Shown here piece by piece: positions 16,250-25,174 of a stretch of DNA of 64,000 nt. The notes under the pieces were generated by a model. That model saw only the letters and a list, made by a program, of their open reading frames with translations, did no database searches and was not told the origin of the DNA. This stretch comes from JADKAV01 sp963704075 (lineage in GTDB: Bacteria; Actinomycetota; Actinomycetes; S36-B12; UBA10799). Numbering within the stretch: position 1 is the stretch's first letter; every line of letters begins with the position of its first letter. Made by a program: the position numbers and the translations under genes. Location of the stretch: the NCBI GenBank assembly GCA_963704075.1, contig CAVPGV010000009.1, positions 1 through 64,000 of the forward strand, given 5' to 3'.

Positions 16250-17146
16250 GTGGACCTCACCAGTGCATTCGGCATTCGTCCATTCACGCGGGCTCAAGGC
16301 TTGGGCCTCGGGCTTACCGCCTGGCAGTGGCAACAGCTTGTGGAGCAGCGCCGGATCCACCAGCTGCGACATGGTGTTTACGTCACCCGCCTGGCGGACG
16401 ACGATCTGGGCCGGTACCAGCAGAAGGTCGGCGCGGGGCTGGTGAATCGCACGAATCATGTCGCGTTCGGTGACTCGGCCTTCGCTATTCACGAGTTGCC
16501 GAATCCGTGGTTCATGGCCTGGGAGCGCCGCCCGGTCCTCATCGGTGGACCGAAGTCCCGCCGGAACAGAGGCGTCAGCAAGTTGACAGGCGTCGCCCCG
16601 TTGGACAGCGACTGGGGACCGGTCACCGAACTGACCACGACCGCGGCGTGGGCGGCATCAGCGCTCCCCCTGCCGCAGGCGCTGATGGTCACCGATGTGA
16701 TCGCGCAGCGACTTGCGGAGACCCGCGACAGACTCGTGCTTTCCTCTGAACGCTGCCGAACTGGCGTGCGCTTGCGCCTGACCCACGAAGTCGATCTCCC
16801 GGGTCTGCGGTGTGCCGATCCTGCGGCGGACTCACCTGCGGAGAGTTTCTTCCGCGGCCACCTCATCGAGGCGGGAGTCACGGACCTTCGGTGCGGGGTT
16901 CCGCTCAAGGGGGCCACGGGCAGTCAGTATTTCGCAGATCTCCTGTTCGGTCGCCTCATCGCGGAAGTCGATGGCCGCGGGAAGTACCGCACCGTTCAGG
17001 ACCTCATCGATGAGAAGTTCCGCGAGGACGCCCTGCGGGAGGCCGGCTTCGACTTCCTGCGCGTCTGGGTCGAGGATCTGTTCGCCGACCCTGACCGTGA
17101 GGTCCAAAGGTTCCTGGCTGCCATGGCACGGCAGGCCGCGGCCTAG
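16250..17146 (+). CDS. AbiEi-like antitoxin-domain protein with C-terminal DUF559/PD-(D/E)XK nuclease-like domain
   Basis: The protein has 298 residues. The N-terminal winged-helix part (FTRAQGLGLGL, then LRHGVYV) matches the AbiEi antitoxin N-domain. The C-terminal part contains ADLLFGRLIAEVDG, then DALREAGFDFLRVWVEDL, a DUF559/very-short-patch-repair-like fold with the Asp and Glu-x-Asp expected of PD-(D/E)XK nucleases. No AbiEii toxin gene is adjacent. The gene is transcribed against its neighbours and its stop overlaps the stop of the metallo-beta-lactamase gene by four bases. The start is a GTG at 16250. Such proteins are common orphans in actinobacteria. A role in defence or toxin-antitoxin control is inferred only. 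Confidence 0.75.
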   Translation: MDLTSAFGIRPFTRAQGLGLGLTAWQWQQLVEQRRIHQLRHGVYVTRLADDDLGRYQQKVGAGLVNRTNHVAFGDSAFAIHELPNPWFMAWERRPVLIGGPKSRRNRGVSKLTGVAPLDSDWGPVTELTTTAAWAASALPLPQALMVTDVIAQRLAETRDRLVLSSERCRTGVRLRLTHEVDLPGLRCADPAADSPAESFFRGHLIEAGVTDLRCGVPLKGATGSQYFADLLFGRLIAEVDGRGKYRTVQDLIDEKFREDALREAGFDFLRVWVEDLFADPDREVQRFLAAMARQAAA

Positions 17147-17889
17147 ATGTCTAACTGCAGGCCCCCGGTCGCCAATAGCAGCTCGCCGTCGTAGGCCTCC
17201 GCTGCTTCGGCGAAGACCTGCTGCGGATCGTTCCAGGCGACCAAATGCGTCAACAGCAGGCGTTCGACCCCGGCCCGCTTCGCGTGGTCGGCGGCCTGCG
17301 CACCGGTCAGATGCAGATCAGTGGGGTTTGTCCGGCTATTGACGAACGAGGCCTCGAATACCGCCAGATCAGCCCCCCGGGCTAGTTCGACCAGGGACTC
17401 CGTGGGGCCGGTGTCTCCGGAGTAGACCAGCGAACGACCGTCGACGCTGACCCTGATGGCGTAGGTCTCGACGGGGTGGGCCACCCGGATCGTCTCCACC
17501 GTGAACGGTCCGATCGCTGTCGCGTCCGCTGCATGGCGCACGAAGTTGAATTCGTCGTGCATACCCGGTCGGCTGGACAGGCCGTAGGCCGAAGCCATCC
17601 GGTCGGCGGTTCCCTTCGGCCCGAAGACGGGAATGCGCCCGTGCGCGCCGTCCGGATGGTACTTGCGGGCGACGTAGTAGGACGTCAGGTCGATGCAGTG
17701 GTCGACGTGAAGATGGGACAGCAGGACGGCGTCGATGTCGTAGATGTCGGCGTGCCGCTGCAGAGCCCCCAAGGCGCCGTTGCCCAGGTCTAGGAGGATT
17801 CGAGCGTCGTCGTGCTCGACCAAGTAGCACGACGCCGGACTGTCCGGGCCCGGGAACGACCCGGCACACCCCACCACGGTCAGTTTCAC
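17143..17889 (-). CDS. Metallo-beta-lactamase-fold phosphodiesterase (Rv1339-like)
   Basis: This 248-residue protein starts VKLTVVGCAGSFPGP. The metal site is SHLHVDHCID (HxHxDH), with further ligands in VYSGDTGPT and near DLHLTG. The fold is the RNase Z/cyclic-phosphodiesterase branch of the superfamily. The mycobacterial homologue in the same operon position, Rv1339, has been reported to lower cAMP, so a cyclic-nucleotide phosphodiesterase role is reasonable but not shown here. The GTG start at 17889 overlaps the murI stop (GTGA). It is the last gene of the clpS-to-murI operon. Confidence 0.9.
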   Translation of the reverse strand: MKLTVVGCAGSFPGPDSPASCYLVEHDDARILLDLGNGALGALQRHADIYDIDAVLLSHLHVDHCIDLTSYYVARKYHPDGAHGRIPVFGPKGTADRMASAYGLSSRPGMHDEFNFVRHAADATAIGPFTVETIRVAHPVETYAIRVSVDGRSLVYSGDTGPTESLVELARGADLAVFEASFVNSRTNPTDLHLTGAQAADHAKRAGVERLLLTHLVAWNDPQQVFAEAAEAYDGELLLATGGLQLDI

Positions 17890-18707
17890 GACACCACCTC
17901 CACCGCCGAATACGCCTCCCTGACCTCCGGGCCGAGGAACCTGCGACCCATCGTCGCAAATGCCGTCGGGTCCCCGGTCGCCAGGAACCGGTGCTCGGGT
18001 TCGGGCAGCAAGGGATCGCGCAGCAGATCGAGGGCGGACAGCCGCGCATACACGTCCTTTGCCGTCTCCTCGGCGCTGGAGACCAGCACCACCTCGTCGC
18101 CCATGACCCACTGGATCACCCCGGTCAGCAGCGGATAGTGGGTACACCCGAGCACGAGCGTGTCGACGCCGGCCTCCCGCAGCGGCAGCAAATACTCCTG
18201 GGCGACGCGCAGCAACTCCGGACCCCCGGTGATACCCGCCTCGACGAACTCGACAAAACGCGGGCAGGCCTGCATGAACAACTCGATCCCCGGCGCGGCG
18301 GCGAATGCGTCCTCGTAGGCTCCCGAGGTGACCGTGGCCTGCGTGCCGATGACCGCCACCCGGTTGTTGCCCGTGACCCGGGCCGCCCGGCGCACGGCGG
18401 GCTGGATCACCTCGATGACGGGCACGTCGTACCGCTCGCGGGCGTCGCGCAGGACCGCGGCACTCGCGGAGTTGCAGGCGATCACCAGCGCTTTGACCCC
18501 GTGCTCGACCAGATGGTCCATGATGTCCAGGGCGTAGGCCCGCACCTGCGCCAGCGGCAGCGGACCGTAGGGGCCGCGGGCGGTGTCCCCCACATACAGC
18601 ACGGCTTCATGGGGCAACTGGTCGATGACGGCCCGGGCCACCGTCAGTCCCCCGACGCCGGAGTCGAAGATCCCCAGCGGTGCATCCGCCGCCGGCGCCA
18701 CGTTCAC
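17886..18707 (-). CDS. murI: Glutamate racemase
   Basis: This enzyme makes D-glutamate for peptidoglycan. The product is 273 residues. Motifs are GIFDSGVGGLTVARA, the catalytic cysteine contexts ACNSASA and LGCTHYPLL, and YVGDTARGPYG. The start GTG at 18707 overlaps the cysM stop. An alternative GTG two codons later exists. In M. tuberculosis a rhomboid-like gene (Rv1337) separates cysM and murI; here the two genes overlap and that gene is missing. Confidence 0.96.
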   Translation of the reverse strand: MNVAPAADAPLGIFDSGVGGLTVARAVIDQLPHEAVLYVGDTARGPYGPLPLAQVRAYALDIMDHLVEHGVKALVIACNSASAAVLRDARERYDVPVIEVIQPAVRRAARVTGNNRVAVIGTQATVTSGAYEDAFAAAPGIELFMQACPRFVEFVEAGITGGPELLRVAQEYLLPLREAGVDTLVLGCTHYPLLTGVIQWVMGDEVVLVSSAEETAKDVYARLSALDLLRDPLLPEPEHRFLATGDPTAFATMGRRFLGPEVREAYSAVEVVS

Positions 18708-19651
18708 GCCCACAACTGCCCGGAGATGGCCTGCTCGGCGTCTTCGATGGTGCCTTCGTACGCGCCGGTGGACAGGTACTTCCATCCTCCGTCGCACACG
18801 ATGAAGCAGATGTCGGCAGACTCCCCGGAACCGACCGCCCGGTCGGCCAGGCCCAGGGCCGCATGCAGGATCGCGCCGGTCGAGATGCCCGCGAAGATCC
18901 CCTCCTCGTGCAGGAGTTGCCGGGTGCGCATCAACGCGTCGTGGGGCCCGACGGAATAGCGCGACGTCAGCACCGACGCGTCGTACAGTTCCGGCACGAA
19001 ACCCTCGTCGAGGTTGCGCAAGCCGTAAACGAGTTCGCCGTACCGCGGTTCGGCGGCCACGATCTGGACGTCGGGTCGGCGCTCACGCAGGAACCGCCCG
19101 ACCCCCATCAAAGTTCCTGTGGTGCCCAGCCCGGCCACGAAATGGGTGATCTCCGGCAGGTCGGCGAGAATCTCGGGGCCGGTCGTGTCGTAGTGCGTCG
19201 CGGCGTTGGCCGGATTGCCGTACTGGTAGAGCATCACCCAGTTCCGGTTCTTCGCAGCAAGGTCCTTGGCGACGCGCACCGCCTCGTTCGACCCCCCTTG
19301 CGCCGGCGAGTAGACGATCTCAGCGCCCCACATCCGCAACAACTGTGTGCGTTCGAACGATGTGTTCTCCGGCATCACGCAGATCAGTTGGTACCCGCGC
19401 TGGCGGGCGACCATCGCCAAAGAGATTCCGGTGTTACCGCTGGTCGGCTCCAGGATCGTGGCGCCGGGCGTGAGCACGCCGTCCCGCTCGGCACCTTCGA
19501 TCATCGCCAGCGCGGCACGGTCCTTGACAGATCCGGTGGGATTGAGATCCTCCAACTTCGCCCAGAGCCGGACGTCCGGGGTGGGGCTCAGTCGTGGTAG
19601 GCCGACGATCGGAGTGTGGCCGACCGAGGCCAAGAGGTTCGGGAAGCGCAA
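18704..19651 (-). CDS. cysM: Cysteine synthase CysM (CysO-dependent type)
   Basis: This PLP enzyme condenses O-phosphoserine with the CysO thiocarboxylate in the mycobacterial-type pathway. The protein has 315 residues with the PLP lysine in NPTGSVKDRAA and the phosphate loop in EPTSGNTG. It sits directly after cysO, with a 2-bp gap. The mec-cysO-cysM order identifies it as the CysO-using form rather than a sulfide-using CysK. The start is an unusual TTG at 19651. No ATG or GTG is better placed. Confidence 0.95.
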   Translation of the reverse strand: MRFPNLLASVGHTPIVGLPRLSPTPDVRLWAKLEDLNPTGSVKDRAALAMIEGAERDGVLTPGATILEPTSGNTGISLAMVARQRGYQLICVMPENTSFERTQLLRMWGAEIVYSPAQGGSNEAVRVAKDLAAKNRNWVMLYQYGNPANAATHYDTTGPEILADLPEITHFVAGLGTTGTLMGVGRFLRERRPDVQIVAAEPRYGELVYGLRNLDEGFVPELYDASVLTSRYSVGPHDALMRTRQLLHEEGIFAGISTGAILHAALGLADRAVGSGESADICFIVCDGGWKYLSTGAYEGTIEDAEQAISGQLWA

Positions 19652-19653
19652 GA

Positions 19654-19926
19654 TCAGCCGCCAGCAACCGCCGGCAGAATCGTCACGGAGTCACCGTCGG
19701 ACAGTGAGGTTCCCAGTCCGTCGAGGAATCGCACATCCTCGTCGTTGAGGTACACGTTCACGAAGCGGCGCAGACCCGCGTCGTCGACGACTCGGTCCTT
19801 CAGACCCGGGTACTTCACGTCGAGGTCCGCCACCAAGTCGGCCAGGGTCGCACCGTCTGCGGTCACGACCTTCTCACCGCCGGTGTAGGTGCGCAGGATG
19901 GTCGGGATCTGAACCTGGATAGCCAT
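19654..19926 (-). CDS. cysO: Sulfur-carrier protein CysO (MoaD/ThiS-like)
   Basis: This 90-residue ubiquitin-fold sulfur carrier ends in the required Gly-Gly (ILPAVAGG), where the C-terminus is converted to a thiocarboxylate. The NVYLNDEDVRFLDGL stretch is typical of actinobacterial CysO. It is sandwiched between mec (5-bp gap) and cysM (2-bp gap). The MoeZ-type activating enzyme is not in the window. Confidence 0.95.
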   Translation of the reverse strand: MAIQVQIPTILRTYTGGEKVVTADGATLADLVADLDVKYPGLKDRVVDDAGLRRFVNVYLNDEDVRFLDGLGTSLSDGDSVTILPAVAGG

Positions 19927-19931
19927 GAGTA

Positions 19932-20348
19932 CTAGGGTACGGAGTCGGTGATCACGAGTTTCTCCTCGGTCACCTCTGAGTCGATGATCCGATAGCTGCG
20001 GACCTCGTCGGTGTCCTGCGACCGCGTCGAGATCAGCACATAGTGGGCGTTGGGTTCGCTGGCAAGACCGATATCGGTGCGCGAAGGGTAGGCCTCCGTG
20101 GCCGTGTGGGAGTGGTAAATGACCACCGGTTCCTCGTCGCGAGAATCCATCTCCCGGTACAGCCGCAGCAGGTCACCTGAGTCGAACTCGTAGAACGTCG
20201 TGGAGCGGGCGGCGTTGACCATCGGGATGAAGCGCTGCGGGGTGTCGCTGCCCACCGGACCGGCCAGCACCCCGCACGCCTCATCGGGATGGTCGCGCCG
20301 GGCGTGGGCGATCATGGCATCGACAAGTGCACGATTGATGGTCAGCAT
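19932..20348 (-). CDS. mec: Mec, JAMM-family metalloprotease releasing cysteine from CysO
   Basis: This 138-residue zinc peptidase carries the JAMM motif as HSHTATEAYPSRTD, with an upstream acidic residue in HPDEACGVLAG. In the mycobacterial pathway Mec cleaves CysO-Cys to free cysteine and recycle CysO. Position in front of cysO and cysM supports that job. The DUF2017 gene ends 21 bp upstream, so the operon probably starts at clpS. Confidence 0.95.
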   Translation of the reverse strand: MLTINRALVDAMIAHARRDHPDEACGVLAGPVGSDTPQRFIPMVNAARSTTFYEFDSGDLLRLYREMDSRDEEPVVIYHSHTATEAYPSRTDIGLASEPNAHYVLISTRSQDTDEVRSYRIIDSEVTEEKLVITDSVP

Positions 20349-20369
20349 GGCTCCATTCTCACGTGCTGT

Positions 20370-20888
20370 TCAGCCCATGAGTTCCTCGACCAGCGACTGC
20401 TGCAGGTAACCCAGGTACAGGTACAGGTTGTGCTCCGGATCGTCGCTGGGCAGCAGGGCGTCATCCTCGGAGACGTCGAGCCGGGTCCCGATCATCAGGC
20501 GGGCGTCTGCCAGGAACGCCAGCCACGCCCTGACCTCGTCGGTGATCACGATCGGATCCTGACGCAATTGTTCGCGCACGACGGCGATGTGGGCCAGTTT
20601 GGTGGCCCGCAGGCTGGCTTCGGTCAGCCGACGGAACTCCGAGGCTCGCTCCGGATCGGCGTAGGCATCGGGCAACAACCTCGCCAACACCGGATCCTCC
20701 GGCGTGGAGCGGGACTCACCGACCCCGGCCAAGCCCAACTCCTTGGCCCATTCGGGCATGTCGGGGTCAGGCGTGGGATCGGCGAGGATGAGGGTCAACT
20801 CGTCGCAGACGAACTCGAGCACCCGGCGCTCCTGCCCATTGAGGCGTGCGATCAGGTTGCCCTTCTTGACTTTGAACGGTTTGGCCAT
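20370..20888 (-). CDS. DUF2017 family protein (Rv1332-like)
   Basis: This 172-residue actinobacterial protein of unknown function starts MAKPFKVKKGNLIARL and is rich in acidic residues. It has no membrane segment. The ATG at 20888 overlaps the clpS stop (ATGA), fixing the start and implying coupled translation. It always travels with clpS in actinobacteria, so a link to Clp-mediated proteolysis is plausible but unproven. Confidence 0.9.
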   Translation of the reverse strand: MAKPFKVKKGNLIARLNGQERRVLEFVCDELTLILADPTPDPDMPEWAKELGLAGVGESRSTPEDPVLARLLPDAYADPERASEFRRLTEASLRATKLAHIAVVREQLRQDPIVITDEVRAWLAFLADARLMIGTRLDVSEDDALLPSDDPEHNLYLYLGYLQQSLVEELMG

Positions 20889-21172
20889 CAGTTGTCCTTC
20901 TGCACGGTCGCCCACAGGCCGTATTCGTGCATCGCGGTCGCGTCGATCTCCATCTGATCCCTGCTCCCCGCGTTGACCACGGCACGGCCCTTGGTATGGA
21001 CATCCCACATCAGCGATTCGGCCTTCTCCCGCGAGTAACCGAAGTACTGCATGAAGACGTAGGTCACATAACTCATCAGGTTGATCGGGTCGTTCCACAC
21101 CAGGCAGACCCACGGGGAATCCGAGGCGAGTTCGGTCTCGTGGGATTCCAGTTCGGCGGGGGCGATGCTCAT
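20888..21172 (-). CDS. clpS: ClpS, adaptor for the ClpAP/ClpCP protease
   Basis: This 94-residue adaptor delivers N-degron substrates to the Clp unfoldase. Signatures are WVCLVWNDPINLMSYVTYVF and MWDVHTKGRAVV. The ATG at 21172 is preceded by AGGG. It appears to be the first gene of a seven-gene minus-strand operon running to the metallo-beta-lactamase gene. The promoter should lie in the 318-bp divergent gap towards 21490, where I see no clear boxes. Confidence 0.95.
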   Translation of the reverse strand: MSIAPAELESHETELASDSPWVCLVWNDPINLMSYVTYVFMQYFGYSREKAESLMWDVHTKGRAVVNAGSRDQMEIDATAMHEYGLWATVQKDN

Positions 21173-21490
21173 CCCTGCGATTGTCCCACTGTTGAGGCGC
21201 ATTGCGCGTGGATCGCCACGACTTGTGGGTGAGCCGGCGGACGTCGGCACCAGGGCAGCGATCGCCCACGAACGTACGAGGACGGTTGGGGCCGACCCGC
21301 AGACCGAGTCGGCGGCCTCCCACCCGAACGGGCTGCTCCCCGGTTGGTGAGGGGTTGAGATATCAGAGGTCGGCAGACTCCGCCCCGCGCGGTTCCGGTG
21401 CCTCGGATGGCACTCACCTTTCACATTCGCACCGAGACCCGGCGAACCCGACGCGGGGCGTGCGGACCGATCCGGCAGTACCGTACCCCC

Positions 21491-23236
21491 ATGCACCTTG
21501 CGCCGCCGAACGCCGATCTGCCGCAACCGCCGATTCTGCAGGCCATCCGACAAGGCGTCGTGGGTGACGACCAGGTCATGTTCGGCCCATACGGTCCCCG
21601 CCGCGTGACGTATGCCGACTACACCGCCAGTGGGCGCGCCCTCGGGTTCCTCGAGGACTTCATCCGCGATGAGGTGCTCCCGCGGTACGCCAACACGCAC
21701 ACCGAGAGTTCCGGCACCGGCCTGCAGACAACCCGTCTGCGCGAGGACGCCCGCCGGATCATCCGGGCAGCGCTGAACGCGCGCGACGCGGCAGTGATCT
21801 TCTGCGGATCGGGGTCGACGGCGGCCATCAACAAACTCGTGGGCATCCTCAACATCCGGATTCCCGCCGACCTGGACCGGCGTTTCGCCCTGCGTTCCCA
21901 CATCCCGGAGCAAGAACGTCCGGTGGTGTTCGTCGGCCCATTCGAGCACCACAGCAACGAGTTGCCCTGGCGTGAATCCATCGCCACGGTCGTCACCATC
22001 CCGGAGGACGCGGACGGCCACATCGACATCGACGCGTTGGGGACGGCCCTGGCCCAGTTCGCCGAGCGGCCGCTGAAGATCGGGTCGTTCAGCGCCGCCT
22101 CCAACGTGACCGGCATCATGACCGACACCGGCGCGATCTCCACAGTTCTGCACGACAACGGGGCGCTGGCCTTCTGGGACTATGCGGCCGCCGGACCCTA
22201 CGTGGACATCGACATGAATCCGCCGGACGAACTCGCCTACGCCGACGCGGTCTTCTTGTCCCCGCACAAGTTCATCGGTGGTCCCGGCACCCCCGGGCTG
22301 CTCGTGGTGCGGCCCGAGATCGTCAAGAACAGCGTCCCGGAGATGGTGGGCGGCGGCACCGTCGCGTACGTCAACCCGCAGGACCACTTGTATCTGTCGG
22401 ACATCGAACACCGGGAGGAAGCGGGGACACCGGCCATCGTGGAGTCCATCCGCGCGGGGCTGGTCTTCCACCTCAAGCAGTCTGTCGGCGTCGATGTCAT
22501 CCGCGCTCACGAGGAAGACTTCCTCCAGCGTGCCATCGCCTCCTGGAGCGAGCACCCCAACATCGAGATCCTCGGGAACCTGCAGGCGCATCGACTGTCG
22601 ATCGTCAGCTTCGTGATCCGCCGGCCCGGTGGGCGCTACTTGCACCACAACCTGGTGGTGGCCATCCTCAACGACCTGTTCGGTATCCAGTCGCGCGGCG
22701 GCTGTTCGTGCGCCGGGCCGTACGGCCACCGCCTGCTGGGCATCGACGTGGAACTCTCGAACGAGTTCCAGACCGAGATCGCCCGTGGCTGCGAGGGCAT
22801 CAAACCCGGGTGGGTACGGGTGAACTTCAACTACTTCATCTCCGAAGCGGTGTTCGCCTACATCGTGGAAGCGGTCGAGTTGATCGCGGACCACGGGTAT
22901 CGGCTCATCGAGGACTATGTGTTCGAGCAGGACACGGGGCTGTGGCGCCACCGTCGAGGTCCGGTCGAACCCCCGCTGCGGCTGAGCCAATTACACTACG
23001 TCGACGGTGTCCTCACCTATCCTCATCACGACGACACCGCCGGGGAGCAGACGTTGAGCGGATACCTCGAGCAGGCCAGAAGACTACTGCTCGAGCGCGC
23101 GGATCCAACTCAATCCCAACCCGCGCAGACGACCCCGGAGTTCGAGCACCTCAGGTGGTTCGAGCTGCCGGCCAGTTGCGTCCGGACGCAAGATCGGCGC
23201 GGCGACCGCGCCGGCTCTAGCGCGAGCGGAAACTGA
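21491..23236 (+). CDS. Class V aminotransferase-fold PLP enzyme (cysteine desulfurase-like, large form)
   Basis: The protein has 581 residues. The PLP-binding lysine is in LSPHKFIGGPGTPG, and a cysteine-bearing loop GGCSCAGPYGH resembles that of SufS/CsdA relatives. The first 40 residues and the region after about 510 are extra compared with standard desulfurases. The open frame extends further upstream, but the ATG at 21491 fits the family start. Its position next to the CysO/CysM cysteine operon, divergently transcribed, hints at sulfur metabolism. Its substrate is unknown. The 3' end overlaps the GH18 gene on the other strand by 20 bp. Confidence 0.8.
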   Translation: MHLAPPNADLPQPPILQAIRQGVVGDDQVMFGPYGPRRVTYADYTASGRALGFLEDFIRDEVLPRYANTHTESSGTGLQTTRLREDARRIIRAALNARDAAVIFCGSGSTAAINKLVGILNIRIPADLDRRFALRSHIPEQERPVVFVGPFEHHSNELPWRESIATVVTIPEDADGHIDIDALGTALAQFAERPLKIGSFSAASNVTGIMTDTGAISTVLHDNGALAFWDYAAAGPYVDIDMNPPDELAYADAVFLSPHKFIGGPGTPGLLVVRPEIVKNSVPEMVGGGTVAYVNPQDHLYLSDIEHREEAGTPAIVESIRAGLVFHLKQSVGVDVIRAHEEDFLQRAIASWSEHPNIEILGNLQAHRLSIVSFVIRRPGGRYLHHNLVVAILNDLFGIQSRGGCSCAGPYGHRLLGIDVELSNEFQTEIARGCEGIKPGWVRVNFNYFISEAVFAYIVEAVELIADHGYRLIEDYVFEQDTGLWRHRRGPVEPPLRLSQLHYVDGVLTYPHHDDTAGEQTLSGYLEQARRLLLERADPTQSQPAQTTPEFEHLRWFELPASCVRTQDRRGDRAGSSASGN

Positions 23237-24971
23237 CGGTCGAACTGATGCCCTTGGCGTAGCCCTTGAACGGCTTCGAGACGACCCGGTAGGTGTAGCT
23301 GCCGTTCTTCACCGTCGGAATGACGCTGAAGCGGTACTTGCCACGGGCCTTGGTGCGGCTCTTGCCGAGGGTGACCCACTTCCCCTTGACCAGCCGCTGC
23401 CGTTTGACCGTCACCTTGCGCTTGCCGGGGGTGACACTGCCGGTCAAGCGGACCTTCTGCCCCGTGAAGGCGACGATGGAACTGTTCACGCTCACCGCGG
23501 CGCGCACCTTGGTACGAACCGTCGCGCTACGGGCGGCCTTGCGGGTGCCGGTGCTCGATACCTTGACCCGGAACGAACTGGTCTTCTTGGGTGCGTGGCT
23601 GAAAACGACCTGGCCCGACTTCGGAACGTCGCGGGAGGCGACGTTGCGCCATCCGGCCTTCCCGACGGGGTTCTTCTGCAGCGTCGCTCGACCGCCACCA
23701 TCCGGCTTGCCATCCATCGACACCTGCGCGGAGATGGTCCCCTTCTGACCCCGTGTGAGGGCCTTCGGCGCCCCGATCTTGACGCTGCCGCTCTTGCGAG
23801 CGCCTGGGGTGGCCTTCTGAACACCCACAGCCTTGCGCACCGCCGGCCACTGTGCGGATGACTCGCCGCCGATGGTCCACAGTGCAGCGCCGCCCAGTTT
23901 CGTCGAGCGGGCGACCCGGACCCGGTCCGCGACGGACTGCGCATCGGCGAAGAAGGCACGCCGACTGACCGTGCAGTCGGTCTTCTCGCCCTTGGCGTCG
24001 AGTCCGCGGTACACGATGCTGTAGGAGACGGTCAGTTCGCCGGAGGCCGCATCCCGGTTGACCTGGCCGGGAGAAACGCCGTCCTTGGCCAGGGAAGCCA
24101 GAGCACCGCCGCTGGTCATCGAATAGTTGCCGTTGTTGATGGTCTGTCCCACCGGGCATTTGCCGGTCTTGCCCACGTACCAGTTGCGCCCGTAGACCGG
24201 GATCCCTAACTGCACCTTGCCGGACGGCAGCTGGGTCGCCGCGAAGGAGGCGACCTTCTGCACCCACCCGAGGGGCGCGATCGGTCCCGGGCTGCCCACC
24301 GAGTAGTCGTAGGCCATGATCCGCAATATGTCGACGCTCTTGCCCATCGCGGCGTAGTCGTAGACCCAGTACCCGCTCGAGGAGTCGTAGTCCGCGTCGT
24401 ACATCGGCGGCACCGTGACGGCCAGAAGTTTGCCCTCGGCGTGCAGCGCGTCGGCGAGTTCGGAGACGAAGGCGACCCAGTTGGGCCGGGTAGCTGCCCA
24501 CGAGGAACTTCCGTCGGTGAAGGCGAACGTCTCGTAGTCCAGGTCGATGCCGTCGTACCCGTTGGCAAGGACCAACTGCACGATGCTGTTGATGTGGGCC
24601 GCCCGCTTGGGCTTCGAGGCCAGAGTGGCGGCCATCCGACCCTTGCCCGAACCGTCGGTGATCGACGGCAGGATCTTCACGCCCTGACCACGCAGTTTGG
24701 CCAACGCCGCGGCCTGAGCAGAGGTCGACAGGTGGTTGTGCAGATAGATCTTGGATCCGTCCCAGCGCGCGTCATGCCAGAACGGAGAGATGTCGCTGAA
24801 GATGTCCGAGTTCGTCAAGAAACTGCTGCTCGAGGTCTCGGTGGACCAGTAGGGCAGCCAGCCCGACATGAAGCGACGGGGCTCGTCGGCAGCATGCACC
24901 GGCGCCACCGCGGTCGCGGTGAGACAGCCGGCAGCCACCGCAGCAGCAACCGCAGCGCCTCGGCGCTTCAT
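23217..24971 (-). CDS. Secreted GH18 glycoside hydrolase (chitinase/spore-hydrolase-like)
   Basis: This 584-residue protein begins with a signal peptide (MKRRGAAVAAAVAAGCLTAT, cleavage after AHA near residue 28). The GH18 catalytic motif is DGIDLDYE with Glu147 as acid. Other GH18 features are RIMAYDYS and ALWTIGG. From about 400 the protein is Lys/Arg-rich with repeated beta-strand units ending in a basic tail, like the FG-GAP protein at 7.2-9.9 kb, and may bind the wall. I chose the ATG at 24971 for its GGGAGG ribosome binding site. An in-frame start at 25001 is less likely. Confidence 0.88.
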   Translation of the reverse strand: MKRRGAAVAAAVAAGCLTATAVAPVHAADEPRRFMSGWLPYWSTETSSSSFLTNSDIFSDISPFWHDARWDGSKIYLHNHLSTSAQAAALAKLRGQGVKILPSITDGSGKGRMAATLASKPKRAAHINSIVQLVLANGYDGIDLDYETFAFTDGSSSWAATRPNWVAFVSELADALHAEGKLLAVTVPPMYDADYDSSSGYWVYDYAAMGKSVDILRIMAYDYSVGSPGPIAPLGWVQKVASFAATQLPSGKVQLGIPVYGRNWYVGKTGKCPVGQTINNGNYSMTSGGALASLAKDGVSPGQVNRDAASGELTVSYSIVYRGLDAKGEKTDCTVSRRAFFADAQSVADRVRVARSTKLGGAALWTIGGESSAQWPAVRKAVGVQKATPGARKSGSVKIGAPKALTRGQKGTISAQVSMDGKPDGGGRATLQKNPVGKAGWRNVASRDVPKSGQVVFSHAPKKTSSFRVKVSSTGTRKAARSATVRTKVRAAVSVNSSIVAFTGQKVRLTGSVTPGKRKVTVKRQRLVKGKWVTLGKSRTKARGKYRFSVIPTVKNGSYTYRVVSKPFKGYAKGISSTVSFRSR

Positions 24972-25174
24972 CGAGCCTCCCCAGGGGCGTCGCAGGAACA
25001 TCAGACACTACATCGACGCGCAGTGCCCAAAACATGAACTGCGCCACTCAAATTGTAGGCGTCAAGGCCCGTTGCTGTCGTGTCCGTCCGACTTTCGGTC
25101 GAATCGACCCGAACGGGACCATGGATTCGTCCTCGCGAGGGCTCCCGCGCGGCGGGGGGTTAGCCTCAGTAGCC

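Noticed and set aside
21173..22990. Long minus-strand extension upstream of clpS
   Set aside because: The ClpS domain starts at 21172; the upstream part is antisense to the PLP enzyme and has no domain.
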